From Bacteroidales bacterium (GTDB lineage Bacteria > Bacteroidota > Bacteroidia > Bacteroidales > WCHB1-69), in the NCBI GenBank assembly GCA_017651425.1, contig JAGCCZ010000075.1, positions 1 to 53,732 on the forward strand: a stretch of DNA of 53,732 nt, given 5' to 3'. The translations under genes were made by a program, and so were the position numbers. The stretch's first letter is position 1, and the number at the start of each line of letters is the position of its first letter. This document shows positions 40,550-51,900 of the stretch, piece after piece. The notes under the pieces were generated by a model, which did no database searches, had not been told where the DNA came from, and saw only the letters and a list, made by a program, of their open reading frames with translations.

Positions 40550-43500
40550 TTACCTGACCAATGTGACATTGCCTTTCAATTCTTTGCTTTGCCCTCCCAC
40601 ACAAGTGCCGGTGAAGTAATAGTCATAGACACCCGCCTGACACGGCTTGCCCTGGAAAGTGCCGTCCCAGCCCTCTTCCAAGCTCCTTGTCTCAAAAACC
40701 TTTTGTCCCCAACGGCTATAGACAGCGAAATAAAACTCATCCAAAATGTGGCTGCGCACATAGAGCACGTCGTTTTTGCCATCACCATTGGGTGTGAAGG
40801 CGTTGGGCACAAAGATGAAGGGATCGTCGCAAACGAGCCTTTTGACATACACGGTGACAGAATCCGTCCAAACACAGCCGAATGTGTCTGTCACAGAGAT
40901 ATAATACGTTATTGTATCCATCGGGGACACTCTGGTCGAGGGAGCGTCAGGGGTAAGCATGTCCTCCGACACCGGTTGCCACTGATAGCTGTAGCCGTCA
41001 CCGTAATCCGTTGCAAAAACAGTCGTTTCATCGGCCTGGGTGATATCACAGGGATCACACCATGCGGACAAAGGCGTGGGGAAGGTGCCCGTGCGCACCA
41101 CGATGTATCCCGAAGCGGTTGCCGTGCATCCACTATTATCCGTGATTGTAACGGAATAGGTTGTATTTGCGGTCGGTGCCACATGAGGATGTGCTTCATG
41201 GGAGACAACATCCTCACCAATGCTCCAAGTATATTGGCAATTTTCACAGTTGGTGTTGGCGTCCAACTCAAGATCGTCAAAGCAGAACAACATTTCCGGC
41301 AACGGTTGGATCTGGAAATCATGAACAATCACTGTAACTTCACCGATGAAAGTACAAGCCCCGTCACGGACCAGAACATAATAGGTGGTGCTCTCGTTTG
41401 GACTCACCGACAGGCTTGTGACATTTTGCGCCAAAATCGGCGTAAAAGTCGGGCTTGTTGACCAAATCACGGCATCATACGCCGCTTGGCCCGTCACCAC
41501 GAGGGTGGCCGTGTCCCCAATGCAGACAAGCGTGTCGGAAGAGAGTGTCACGTCAAGCGTATCTACAAGCACCTGCTGGTAGAATGTGTCCACGCAGGCT
41601 TGGGACGACGCTTCCAACATGTAGAGCGTTGACTGTGTGGGCATCGCTATGGGATTTGACACTGCGGCATTGCTGAGCGATGTTGCAGGAGACCAGTGAT
41701 AGTTCACACCGATGGACGGCGGCAACCCGATTTGCACAAAATCGCCCAAACAAACGGTTTTAGGCGAGAGTGTCTCTACCATGTTGGCCAATACGAGAAT
41801 GTTTTTTTTGAGGGTATCCGCAAAATTGCAACTTCCCAGATCCTGCACTATCAAGGTGACCACATAATGGCCCGAATGGGCATACAGATGGGTGGGGCTT
41901 GTCTGGTTAGAGACTGTACCGTCTCCAAAATCCCAAGTGTAGGAGGTGCTGCTGCCAATGGTTTGGGAATGGTTCTCGAAAACAGCGACATCCGGCAAGC
42001 AAACCGTGCTTGGAGAATGGAAATCGGCCACTACGGAAGGGAGGGCAAAATCCATCTTGATGACACCAAGATTGCAGTTGGTGCTGCCATTGACCGTGGA
42101 GTAGGCGCCAGGCGTGGTGGGGAAGCTGCTTTGTCCCCCGCAGCCTGCACATACAGCCTGGTAGATGCGTCCCTTGCGATCGAAGCGACTTGTGCCGCCA
42201 TCCACATGCTCGCGGGCGCGGGCGGCAGCCCCTCCGAAAAAGGAGGCATACACCAGCTGCGAAATATCATCGCTCATGCAGATGAAATAGTAGTCGCTCC
42301 CATCGGTGGTGGTCTGGAAGGCATCCTGAGTGACCGGCAACCCAGACGTGCCGCCAAAGCCATTGAGCGCAGCGGAACCCCATCCCGACATATAAATATT
42401 GTTGCAGTAATCCACTAAAAGTGCTGTAGGAGAGATATCCGGACCGCCATTACCCGTACCAAAGGCGGTGGACCAGACCAAAGAATCCAGCGAAGGCGAC
42501 AATTTGGTCAAAAACTGCCCTCCGCCGGAAACGCTGTACTGTGCATTCTGTATCCAACTGTTCCCCGTGGCAGAGGTTTGCCCCACGACATGCGGGCAGT
42601 CTTCACGATCGCCTTTCACCAAATAGGCTTGGTCATAATCCGAAAAGCCCAAATACGTGGCATGGAGCAAATCATCACCGTTGATGGACAAGTGTGCCAC
42701 AAAGGCATCCACCCCGCCGGCATTGGAACTCTGCAACACAGAAGGTGTTACCGGAAAATTCGTGGAATTCGTGCCGCCACAAACATACACACTGTAGTCC
42801 TCCGCCAGCATCAAACTATATCCCGCCTCGTTCCCGGAACCACCGAGATAGGTACACCAAATCAGCTGTGAGAGGTCATAGCTCATCTTGAAGACGCAGG
42901 CATCCTGACCGCCGTTGAAGGAGGTGTCGTAGGCATTCAACGTCACGGGAAAATCTGCCGACTGCGTGGAGGAAACCACATAGATGTTACTGTTCACATC
43001 CATGACAATCTCTCCCCTATTGTCGTCAGCATAGTTCTTTCGAAGGCCTGGAGAGGTGTTGATGCCGTCGTTTCCACTGCCTCCCACAAAGGTTGAAGAG
43101 AGCAGCTGCGCACCGTCCGCACTGAATCTGGAAATGAAGATGTCAGCACCGTTTGCAAAGCTCAAATCCGTGGAGAGCGTTACCGCCACACCTGAATTGA
43201 AGGAGGTGTCGAACGCATCCGGGGTGACCGGAAAATCAGTTGAAGATGTTGTGCCAAAGACATAAAGTTCATCATTGTCGTTGACATAGAGACTATGGGG
43301 AATATCCACAAATGAACCACCCAAATAAGTGGAATAGTGCAAATATGTCCCTGTAGAATCGAACTTGGAGATACCCACATCTGTTTGGCCGTTGGGACCG
43401 CAGAAATAAGCCTGATAGGCGCCGTATGTGATGGGGTATCCGTTGCCAAAGACAATGCCGCCGCCATAGAGATTCCCTCGCGAGTCATAGGTGGCCGTGT

Positions 43501-44296
43501 AGCCCCAGTTATCCGCCATTGAACCACTATAGGAGGAAAAAATAACCTGAGGATCAATGACAAGCGGCAGCCCGGCATCATAATTTCCCAGTTCAAATGA
43601 GACCACATTTTTGGACAACTTATATTTGCAATCCACCTGGACGGTATCACCTGCGAGAGTCACCTGATAGGCAAAAGGTGCCAACTCCACAACACGCGAG
43701 ATAAAATTGTCAATGATGAGAATGTTGGAACTAAGGGACAACGATCTCACACCCTCGTAACGCATTTTCACAGAATTCGGGTCCGCGTGCGGGGCAACAT
43801 GAAACTCATACTTCACATACTGGCCATCCTGAAAAACGCAAAAGTCGATGCCCGGATACAAAGAGGGACGAAACAGAGCGGCAAAAGAGGGCACATGAGA
43901 ACGCCAACGATTCTGATCTGATGAAAGGTAATAGTTATAATAGTGGGATGAAGCATCTCCCACCGTATTATAAATGGAGTTCGTATTACATCCTTCAAAT
44001 CTCACTTTATAGGCGGCCGCATTTATCGGCTTGCTCACGCTACTCGAGGCATTTGGAGATGAGGGGTGCAATTGTTGTAAAGCTTCCGGATCAAGCATGT
44101 TGACCACATAGCCCTCAGAATTGAAAAATAGAGCACCACCCTGCAAGGCTGCCCGAAAATCAAAATCTCCCGTCCACTGTCCCATATTGGGCACAAACTC
44201 CAGCCGCCCCGCAGAGAGGGTATCGCGCGACTTGGCATATGCGGACAAAACGGTCAGCAGCGAGAGGGTCAATATGATGAGAAATTTGCGCATCAT
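40550..44296 (-). CDS. Large secreted PKD/SBBP-repeat protein with T9SS type B sorting domain
   Basis: This 1,248-residue protein starts at ATG 44296. The promoter box at 44308-44315 excludes the in-frame ATG further upstream. A signal peptide (LIILTLSLLTVLSAYA) is followed by a DUF7948-like N-terminal domain (residues ~25-240; NMGQWTGDFDFRA). Next are repeated SBBP-type beta-propeller units marked by YLGG/FVGGSGND and SSTDFPVTPDAFDTSFN (three or more), then a PKD domain (YTWDFGDGTVSNQTSPTHLY). Several Ig/PKD-like modules follow. The C-terminal ~90 residues open with FVPNAFTPNGDGKNDVLYV and hold YSRWGQKVFET, the type B (gliding-motility-associated) sorting domain. A surface adhesin or glycan-binding role is inferred. 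Confidence 0.92.
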   Translation of the reverse strand: MMRKFLIILTLSLLTVLSAYAKSRDTLSAGRLEFVPNMGQWTGDFDFRAALQGGALFFNSEGYVVNMLDPEALQQLHPSSPNASSSVSKPINAAAYKVRFEGCNTNSIYNTVGDASSHYYNYYLSSDQNRWRSHVPSFAALFRPSLYPGIDFCVFQDGQYVKYEFHVAPHADPNSVKMRYEGVRSLSLSSNILIIDNFISRVVELAPFAYQVTLAGDTVQVDCKYKLSKNVVSFELGNYDAGLPLVIDPQVIFSSYSGSMADNWGYTATYDSRGNLYGGGIVFGNGYPITYGAYQAYFCGPNGQTDVGISKFDSTGTYLHYSTYLGGSFVDIPHSLYVNDNDELYVFGTTSSTDFPVTPDAFDTSFNSGVAVTLSTDLSFANGADIFISRFSADGAQLLSSTFVGGSGNDGINTSPGLRKNYADDNRGEIVMDVNSNIYVVSSTQSADFPVTLNAYDTSFNGGQDACVFKMSYDLSQLIWCTYLGGSGNEAGYSLMLAEDYSVYVCGGTNSTNFPVTPSVLQSSNAGGVDAFVAHLSINGDDLLHATYLGFSDYDQAYLVKGDREDCPHVVGQTSATGNSWIQNAQYSVSGGGQFLTKLSPSLDSLVWSTAFGTGNGGPDISPTALLVDYCNNIYMSGWGSAALNGFGGTSGLPVTQDAFQTTTDGSDYYFICMSDDISQLVYASFFGGAAARAREHVDGGTSRFDRKGRIYQAVCAGCGGQSSFPTTPGAYSTVNGSTNCNLGVIKMDFALPSVVADFHSPSTVCLPDVAVFENHSQTIGSSTSYTWDFGDGTVSNQTSPTHLYAHSGHYVVTLIVQDLGSCNFADTLKKNILVLANMVETLSPKTVCLGDFVQIGLPPSIGVNYHWSPATSLSNAAVSNPIAMPTQSTLYMLEASSQACVDTFYQQVLVDTLDVTLSSDTLVCIGDTATLVVTGQAAYDAVIWSTSPTFTPILAQNVTSLSVSPNESTTYYVLVRDGACTFIGEVTVIVHDFQIQPLPEMLFCFDDLELDANTNCENCQYTWSIGEDVVSHEAHPHVAPTANTTYSVTITDNSGCTATASGYIVVRTGTFPTPLSAWCDPCDITQADETTVFATDYGDGYSYQWQPVSEDMLTPDAPSTRVSPMDTITYYISVTDTFGCVWTDSVTVYVKRLVCDDPFIFVPNAFTPNGDGKNDVLYVRSHILDEFYFAVYSRWGQKVFETRSLEEGWDGTFQGKPCQAGVYDYYFTGTCVGGQSKELKGNVTLVR

Positions 44297-44307
44297 AAAT
44301 TGAGATG

Positions 44308-44315
44308 CAAAAATA
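44308..44315 (-). promoter_or_regulatory. Promoter -7 box for the T9SS type B gene
   Basis: The minus strand reads TATTTTTG, 11 bp before ATG 44296. The leader would be only a few bases long, so ATG 44293, the next codon, is an alternative start. Confidence 0.65.
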
Positions 44316-44333
44316 CAGTTATTTTTTGAATAA

Positions 44334-44363
44334 CAAAAAAAGGACCGCTTCACAGCGATCCTT
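44334..44363 (-). terminator. Terminator behind the OmpA-family gene
   Basis: On the minus strand AAGGATCGCT pairs with AGCGGTCCTT (one G-T pair) across GTGA and runs into a T tract. It separates the OmpA gene from the type B gene downstream. Confidence 0.85.
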
Positions 44364-44386
44364 TTCCTAAACGTAAATAATAATAA

Positions 44387-45895
44387 TTATCTTTTGACGA
44401 TTCTGAAAATTGCAGCTCTGTGTTCCTCACGGGCAGGATCCTGAATGTTTTGTCTGTTCTGAGGATCGTTCACCGTGTAGGAAGCTGTTTCAATCTGGTC
44501 GGCGCGGACACCCTTCTGGATGAAGAGGTCTCTGACAGCGTTAGCACGTCTTTGGGCAAGATCACGGTTGTGAGCCTCTGTACCGAGGTCGCAAGTGTAA
44601 CCCTCAACGATGAGCTTCAGGGCCGGGTTCTTCTTCAAGATAGAAACAGTTCTATTGATATTGTCGTTGTAGTCAGAAATCTTAGGAATATCCTTGTCAA
44701 GGTCGAACAGAATCTTTGTCTTAGAAAGGACATCACTGAGTTCCTTAATGGCTTCCTTGTCATCAGCAGTTAGATAATCATCGTCGTTATCCAATTGGTC
44801 ACAAATCGGAACAATATAGATATATTGCGGATCTTGCTTGATGATGATAGGCTCGTTAGATTTCTTCTTAAGCTCTTCAAGAATCTCTTTTTCGAGTTGC
44901 TTTCTGGATTTTTCAGCAGGATTGACGCAGGTCTGGAAGTGGAAACCGAGTTTCACACCGACTTGCAGTTGATCCCATTTCGTACGAATCTTCTGGTATC
45001 CATCAATATTATTCTTGTAATAAGAAAGGATGTTGGAACCGAGTGTACCGTTGAAAGTGGGGATATTCTCATAGTTGCTGGTGAACATATCCAATTTCTT
45101 GTCATCCTTCGGAAGGATGTCGAGGAAGTTGAATTTGCAGAAAGCACCGAGGTAGAAGTCAACAGCGCGGCTAATGCGGATGATACCACCGAAATCGCCT
45201 TCAATGCCGAAGGAGCATCTGAGTTTCGTACGGCGGTCCTGACCTTCATAGTTGCCTGTGTAGAAGTGGTTGGTCATCGGATAGTCATAGTTGTAGTCTT
45301 GACCAACACCCTCTTCAACACCAGCGGTGGTGATGGTACCTTCGCCTTTGTATTTGTTGACACCTTTGATGAAGGGGAAATAGCCATAGAGACCAAGACC
45401 AGCATAGAGACCATGACGGCCACCGAATCTCCATTCGAATTGAGCTTGGACAGGGACTTCAATAGCCCAGATGGACTGTCTTTCCATAAGGCCGTCGGCG
45501 TTATAGTAAAGATCATACCAAGTCTCACCATTGTTGAAAGCCAAGTCGTTATAATCTTCGATAACGCCCTTGCCGGTGAAGGCAGCCTTGGCACCAACGT
45601 GGTTAGCTTCGACACCCACGCTCAATCCCCAATGCTCGTTGAAGAAGTAAGCGTAGTGAAGAGAGATAAGTTCACTCTGGGAGTAGTACTGTTTGAGGTC
45701 AATTCTCTTGTAGATGTTGTTCGTGAAACCAGCACCGAGATAAACTTTGATGCGATGCGGGCAGAAGGAGGAAGTTTCAACGTTTTCAGTCTGGGCTGTA
45801 GCGTTGTCGTTATTATTTTCGGTTTGTACCTCTTGAGCAAACGCAGTGGTACACATGGCGAAAATAAGACTGATTACTAATAAATTCTTTTTCAT
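44387..45895 (-). CDS. OmpA-family outer-membrane protein
   Basis: This 502-residue protein starts at ATG 45895 with a signal peptide (LLVISLIFAMCTTAFAQ). Residues ~40-340 look like an outer-membrane barrel (RIKVYLGAGFTNN, EHWGLSVGVEANH, GLYAGLGLYGYFPF). Then comes a lysine/glutamate-rich helical linker (SRKQLEKEILEELKKKSN). The last ~120 residues are an OmpA-type peptidoglycan-binding domain, with VEGYTCDLGTEAHNRDLAQRRANAVRD holding the expected Asp and Arg ligands. It should tether the outer membrane to the cell wall. It lies 84 bp downstream of the giant Ig-repeat gene, with a hairpin between them. No TAnnTTTG box was found, so readthrough from that gene is possible. Confidence 0.9.
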   Translation of the reverse strand: MKKNLLVISLIFAMCTTAFAQEVQTENNNDNATAQTENVETSSFCPHRIKVYLGAGFTNNIYKRIDLKQYYSQSELISLHYAYFFNEHWGLSVGVEANHVGAKAAFTGKGVIEDYNDLAFNNGETWYDLYYNADGLMERQSIWAIEVPVQAQFEWRFGGRHGLYAGLGLYGYFPFIKGVNKYKGEGTITTAGVEEGVGQDYNYDYPMTNHFYTGNYEGQDRRTKLRCSFGIEGDFGGIIRISRAVDFYLGAFCKFNFLDILPKDDKKLDMFTSNYENIPTFNGTLGSNILSYYKNNIDGYQKIRTKWDQLQVGVKLGFHFQTCVNPAEKSRKQLEKEILEELKKKSNEPIIIKQDPQYIYIVPICDQLDNDDDYLTADDKEAIKELSDVLSKTKILFDLDKDIPKISDYNDNINRTVSILKKNPALKLIVEGYTCDLGTEAHNRDLAQRRANAVRDLFIQKGVRADQIETASYTVNDPQNRQNIQDPAREEHRAAIFRIVKR

Positions 45896-45942
45896 AATAT
45901 ACTCTTTTTTCTTTATTACCATTATAGATTAATGAAAACCCT

Positions 45943-45966
45943 GGGCGGTGGCGATTGCCACCACCC
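45943..45966 (-). terminator. Hairpin behind the giant Ig-repeat gene
   Basis: On the minus strand GGGTGGTGGC pairs with GCCACCGCCC across AATC (10-bp stem, one mismatch), followed by only a short TTTT. It is a strong stem with a weak tail, so termination may be partial. Confidence 0.65.
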
Positions 45967-45979
45967 GAGGAGTTTCAAA

Positions 45980-48900
45980 TTATTTTACGATAACGAATTT
46001 AACAGTCTTGATTTCATTTGTACCAGTGATGATACGTCCGAAGTAAGTACCCTGTGCCTTGAATCCGGCGACCTTGGTGATCGGGGTCAAATCAGACATG
46101 TGGTTGATCAGCTTACCCGTTGCGTCGTAGATATCGAGGACAGCGCCATCGAGTTCTTCAGCAGTCAAATCAAGTTCGATTGTAATAACTTGTTGAACTG
46201 TTGCAGGGACAGGATAGACCTTCATGGAAGTGAGGCTGTTGAACTCACGAGGACAGGTCTGGAAGGTAACCATCTCACCAGTCTCATGGTCAATAGCGGT
46301 CAGAACCACAGAGTAGAATCCTCTCAGGCCACCGATCTCTTGGTAGTTCTTATAGATAGCACCCGGGATGAGTTCATTATTTCTGTACCACTGGAATCCG
46401 ACGAATTCGTAACGCGGATTAGCGTTCAGGTTAATGATGACAACATCGTCCCATCTGATATCCATGAAGTTCGGTCCAAAGATATCGGAGTATTCAGATC
46501 CAACAGGAATAATTACAGTGACTTCGTATTCACATCCACCGATGACGAGAGTCAGGTAGTGAGTACCTTCGCTCAACAAGCCGTCCGGAATGATGATATG
46601 GCCGTCGATGACAGTGCCAGAGGCGATCAAAGCACCATTTTCATAGACTTGGTAAGCTTCGTTCTCATTGCCGGAGGTGATGTCGAAGGAGATGGTGACA
46701 TCCTCACCGCAATAGACCGGGGTGAAGGTGGTCTCGGAGAAGGAGACAGCATTCACATTGACCGTGACAGTGGTGGACTCGATAGAACCGAGCTCGTTGT
46801 TCTCGCAGTAGCTGTTAGCCAGAGCGATGATTCTGTAACGGGTCGTGACGTTCGGAGAAACGTAGAATCTGAAGGTGTCGGTCAAGGAGACGTGGTACGG
46901 CAGAATCTCACCCGTCATCATGTTCTCGATGTCGAAGGTGTAAGGAGCACCGCCGGTGAAGACAATCGTCAACTCAACAGAAGCATCAGGATCGTTAGCG
47001 CAGATGGTGGAACCGTCGCCGGTCACAAACATTGCGGTCGGAATCTCGTGGACAGTCACGGGTTGTTCAACGTCAGCCGTGTTGGTGAGTTGACATCCGC
47101 TACCGATGTTACCAACGTAGGTCGGAGTGTAGACATAGTTACCTGGGTAAGCCGGGAAGTCGTAGGAGTTGCCACCCTGACCACCAGCAACATTAGCGGT
47201 CGTGCCATTGAACGTCACCGTCCACTGGATGTAACCATTGGTGTTGTTGTTGTAGTCAGCGACACCGCCGACGATAGCAGCTTCGAGGTTGACCTGCTGA
47301 CCAACGCAAACGTCAGGATAATAGACGTGGACATCGGTCCAAGTAGGATCATTCAGGACATTCACCGTAACGATGTTGGAAGCGGCAGGCTGACAAGCGT
47401 AACCGGTCGGGGTCACAACCACATTGTAGTTGTAGTTGCCAACATTGTTCAGCGTCTGTGTCAGCTGATCCGTACCAGCATTCACATTAGAGTGGACACC
47501 ATTTTGGACAACAACACCGTTGGAATTCCAAGTGTAGGTCATCGGACCATAGACGGAGTTGTTAAGGACACCATTCACAGTGTTACCGTAGTTGTCAACA
47601 ACACCGTTCAGCGTGATGGAACCGCCTTCGCAGATGTTGAGACCATCGATGCTGTTCAGGGTCACGACAGGTTGCTCAGCAACGAGGACCGTCACAGGAG
47701 CAGACCAATCGGAAGAACAACCGAGGTTACCATTCTGAGTGATTTTCAACGTGTAGATGTAAGTACCAGCATCGGTCAGACTCTGGACAAACGTGTTGTT
47801 GATAGCACCCGGAATCTCATGTCCGTTGATTGCCCACTGATAAGAGTAGTCAGCAGGAATATTGTTGTCAACAACAATGTTGGCGACGCTGAGTGTGGTG
47901 GTACCACCGGCACACATGCTTGTGTGGTTAGCAGTGATCGTCACAACAGGATCGGCAACGGTTTGGACAGGAACTGCGATGGTAGCAGTGGTTTCGCAGG
48001 AAACGATATTGTTGTTAGCGCTAACGGTGACAGTTGCGGAAACAGGACCAGCGTTGTTGACGATGGTCGTCACGCTCGGGGTGTTGGCGGCGTTAGCCAC
48101 ACCATTGATTGTCCAAGCGTAGTTGTAGTTGCCAGCAGGTGTCACATTTGCGGTGAAGGTGACAGCACCACCCTCGCAGACGTAGCTGCGATCAGCCGTA
48201 ACGGTAACAGTCGGAACTGCATAGACATCGAGCTCGTGAGCAGCAGAAGTTGCATCGCAGCCAGAGGTGCCAACAGCATTGACAGTCACGGTGAAGTAGT
48301 AGTGGTTTGCACCGTCGTTAGCAGGCAGGTTCGGAGTGTACGTAGGAACAGCGGTCACGGCAGAACCGGAGGAAGCGCCGGTCCAGGTCCAAGTGTATTC
48401 ATACTGGACGCCAGGAATACCGCCATAGACAGTAGCATTGAGTTGCAGCTGACCTTGCTCGCAGACAGAGTGTGCGCCGTTGATGACAACCGTAGGATCG
48501 GCGATCACGTTAGCGGTGTAGCTGTCGGAGTTGGTGGTGCAACCAGAGATGCTGCTGGTGATACCCACATAGTATTCATAGCTACCTTCGGTGAGCAGAG
48601 GTTCGGTCGTGTAAACAGCGCTGTTAGCACCGGCAATCGGAGTAGCAACACCGTTTGCAGAAACTCTGTACCATTGATAGGTAGGAACGTCGGTCGGGAG
48701 CACGCCAGTGACGGCTGCGGTCAGGGTAACAGTACCACCCACACAAGTGTTGGCATTGCCAGTCACAGTCACGCTGTAAGGAGCAACGACGGTGAACGGG
48801 TTCACAGTATTGGTGGACATAGCCTCGCAGTCAACGCCGGTTTGCGTGACCTTGACAGTATAGACGAAGTTGTTATTAGCAACATTGTTCAGAACAAGAG

Positions 48901-51900
48901 TACGGTTGGTTTCGCCGAGGATCGGGAGGCCGTTGGAGTACCACTGATAAGAAGGAGTACCGTAGCCACCGGTCACGTTGGCAACGAGAACCGTGCTGCC
49001 GTTCTCACAGATCGTAGCGTCGTAACCAGCTGCAACAGCAACCGTGACGGTCGGATCCTCAACAACGTTCAGGACGACAACGTTGGATGTGGTGGAGCAA
49101 CCGTAAGGAGAGGTAACAATCACTTCGTATGCATAGGTGCCAGCCGTAGCGTTGTTCACGGTGAAGGTCGGCGTGTTAGCAATCGGAGTGCTGTGGTCGA
49201 GGTTGCTGTACCAAGCGTAGGTGTAACCATTGAGACCGTTCACATTGCTGACACCACCGTCAACTGCAACGGAGAATGTAGCGACACCGCCTTCGCAGAT
49301 GATTGCATTGTCAACAGAAGCAACCACGACAGGATCACTGACAACCGTGATGGAAGTAACATCGGAGACGACGATACAACCAGGAGCAGCGGTCACGACC
49401 ACTTGGTAATCGTAAGTGCTTTCGCGAGCGAACAGGGTGACATCGAGCGTGGAGTTCGTAGCACCAGGAATCTCAACATTGTTCTGGAACCATTGATAGT
49501 TGTAGTTGAAGCCAGCAGGAGTGACGTTAGCCGTCAGCGTGGTGGAACCACCGTCGCAGAGGACGTTGTTGTTACCAGAGGTGAGCTCGATAGCAACTGT
49601 CGGTTGCGGGATGACGTTCACAACGACAACCTCGGAGATGGCTGTGTTACAACCAGAGTTCGGATATTCAACAGAAACGTTGTAGGTGTGCTGACCGAGA
49701 GCCGGTGTCAGGGTGACACTGGTCTGGTTACCAGCCATGTAAGCACCATTGTCGTACCAAGTGATGATCGGCGTGCCATAGTTGACAGTGTTGGTGTCGG
49801 TCATGGTCAGCGTGATTTGACCACCGTCGCAAACGAGAGCGTTGTTCACAGTCACAACAGGAGCGGCAGGAGCAGCGTTGACGTGGATGGTGATTTGATC
49901 AACAGCGGTACAACCGGAAGTGGCGAGGGAAGCGGTCACGGAGAAGGTGTAGTCACCAGCAACAGTCGGAGTGAAGGTGAAGGAGGAACCATGGTAACCA
50001 TTGCTCCAAGTGTAGTTCACTTCGTTGTTGTTCCAACCGGTAGCCTCAGCGCTAATAACGGTGGTGCCGAATTGGCAGATGGTCGTCTCGGTAGCGGTGA
50101 GCTGCAATTGCGGAGCTTCGTTGACGATCACGTTCACAGCGTCGGAAGTGGTGGTGCAACCATTGGTGGTCACGTCAACCTTGTAGGAACCGGCGGTGGT
50201 AACAGTGAGGAAGTATCCGGTAGCACCGGCAATTGCAACATTGTCTTGATACCATTGATAGGTAGCGCCAGCAACATGCGGGGTAACGTCAGCATAGAGC
50301 GTGGTCGTACCACCGTTGCAAATCTCGAGGTTGCCAGAGATGACAACTGCATCAGGAGCAGCGCTCACATAGACAGTCACAGGAGCAGAAGCCTCGGCAG
50401 ACTCGCAACCGTCAGGATTGACAGCCTTAGCTGCGAAGGTGTAAGCACCCTCGATCGGGAAGTTGACCGTGATGACGTTCTGGTGTTCGCCAGCAATCTC
50501 AATACCATTCTGGTACCAAATATAGGTATAAGTAGGATCAGCAGGAGTAGCGGTGAATGTGACTTGCTCGCCTTCGCAGATGGAATCAGCAGAAGCGTTG
50601 ACCGTCACGATAGCAGGCAGCGGGGTGACAACGATGGTAACCTCACCGATAGCGGTGCAACCATTCATGTTGTTCGTGGAGTTGACCGTAGCGGTAACCG
50701 TGTAGGTGGTGGTAACCTCAGGAGCCACATCAACAGTGGTAGCAACGCTGTTGCCAGCATTTGCACTCCATTGATAGGTCACATTGCCAGCCCAACCGTC
50801 TTGGTTGACATAGAGCGTGGTGTGCTCGCCAGCGCAGATGTGCGTCTCGCTTGCAGACACGAGCAGGTCAGTACCGAGAGCCTCGACTGTGAACGGAGCG
50901 GAGGTCATTTCGCAACCTTCCGGAGTGGTCACCGTGACAGTGTAAACACCAGCAGGAACGTTGATGTTGGCGTCATGAGAACCGGTGGACCATGTGATGG
51001 TGCCAGTGACGTCGCTGTAAACAGTCAGGTTCGTCATATCATTTTCGCAAATGATGTTGTTACCAGTGATGGAGACAGTAGTCGGAGCCGGGTTGACAGT
51101 CACAGTAGCCGGGTTAGAGGCGATAGCGGAGACACAACCTTGGTTGTTGACAGCCTTAGCCACATAGGTGTAAGTACCGTAATCCGGGAAGTTGATTGTC
51201 AGGACAGCTTGGTTCTCACCAGGAATCTCAACACCATTCTGGTACCAGATGTAACCGGTGATGTCAGAATCGGTGGTGGAAGCGGTCAGCGTAGCTTGGT
51301 CGCCTTGGCAGATGGTCGTGTCGCCAGTAACCACGAGCGTGGTGGGCAGCGGGGTCACGATGATGGTGACTTCGCCGACGGCGGTGCAACCATGGATGTT
51401 GTTAGAAGAGTTGACCGTAGCGGTGACCGTGTAGGTGGTGGTAACATCAGGATGTACGTCAACGGTGGTAGCGGTGCTGTTGCCAGCCTCAGCGCACCAT
51501 TGATAAGTAACATTGCCAGCCCAACCGTCTTGGTTGACATAGAGCGTGGTGTGCTCGCCAGCGCAGATGTGCGTCTCGCTTGCAGACACGAGCAGGTCAG
51601 TACCGAGAGCCTCAACCGTGAACGGATCAGAGGTCTTCTCACATCCTTCCGGAGTGGTCACCGTGACAGTGTAAACACCAGCAGGAACGGTGATGGAAGG
51701 CTCGTGAGAACCGGTGGACCAAGTGATGATGCCGTCAACGTCGCTGTAAACAGTCAGGACGGTGCTGTCACCTTCGCAGATGACATTGTTACCGGAGATG
51801 GTGACTGTAGAAGGAGCAGGATTGACAACAACAGTTGCATTAGGAACAGAGACCTCAGAGACACAGCCGGAAGCAGGCAGCGTGACCATGACAGTGTAGA

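Noticed and set aside
44795..45880. Plus-strand frame (361 codons) opposite the OmpA gene
   Set aside because: It is an antisense shadow of a gene with a signal peptide and an OmpA domain.
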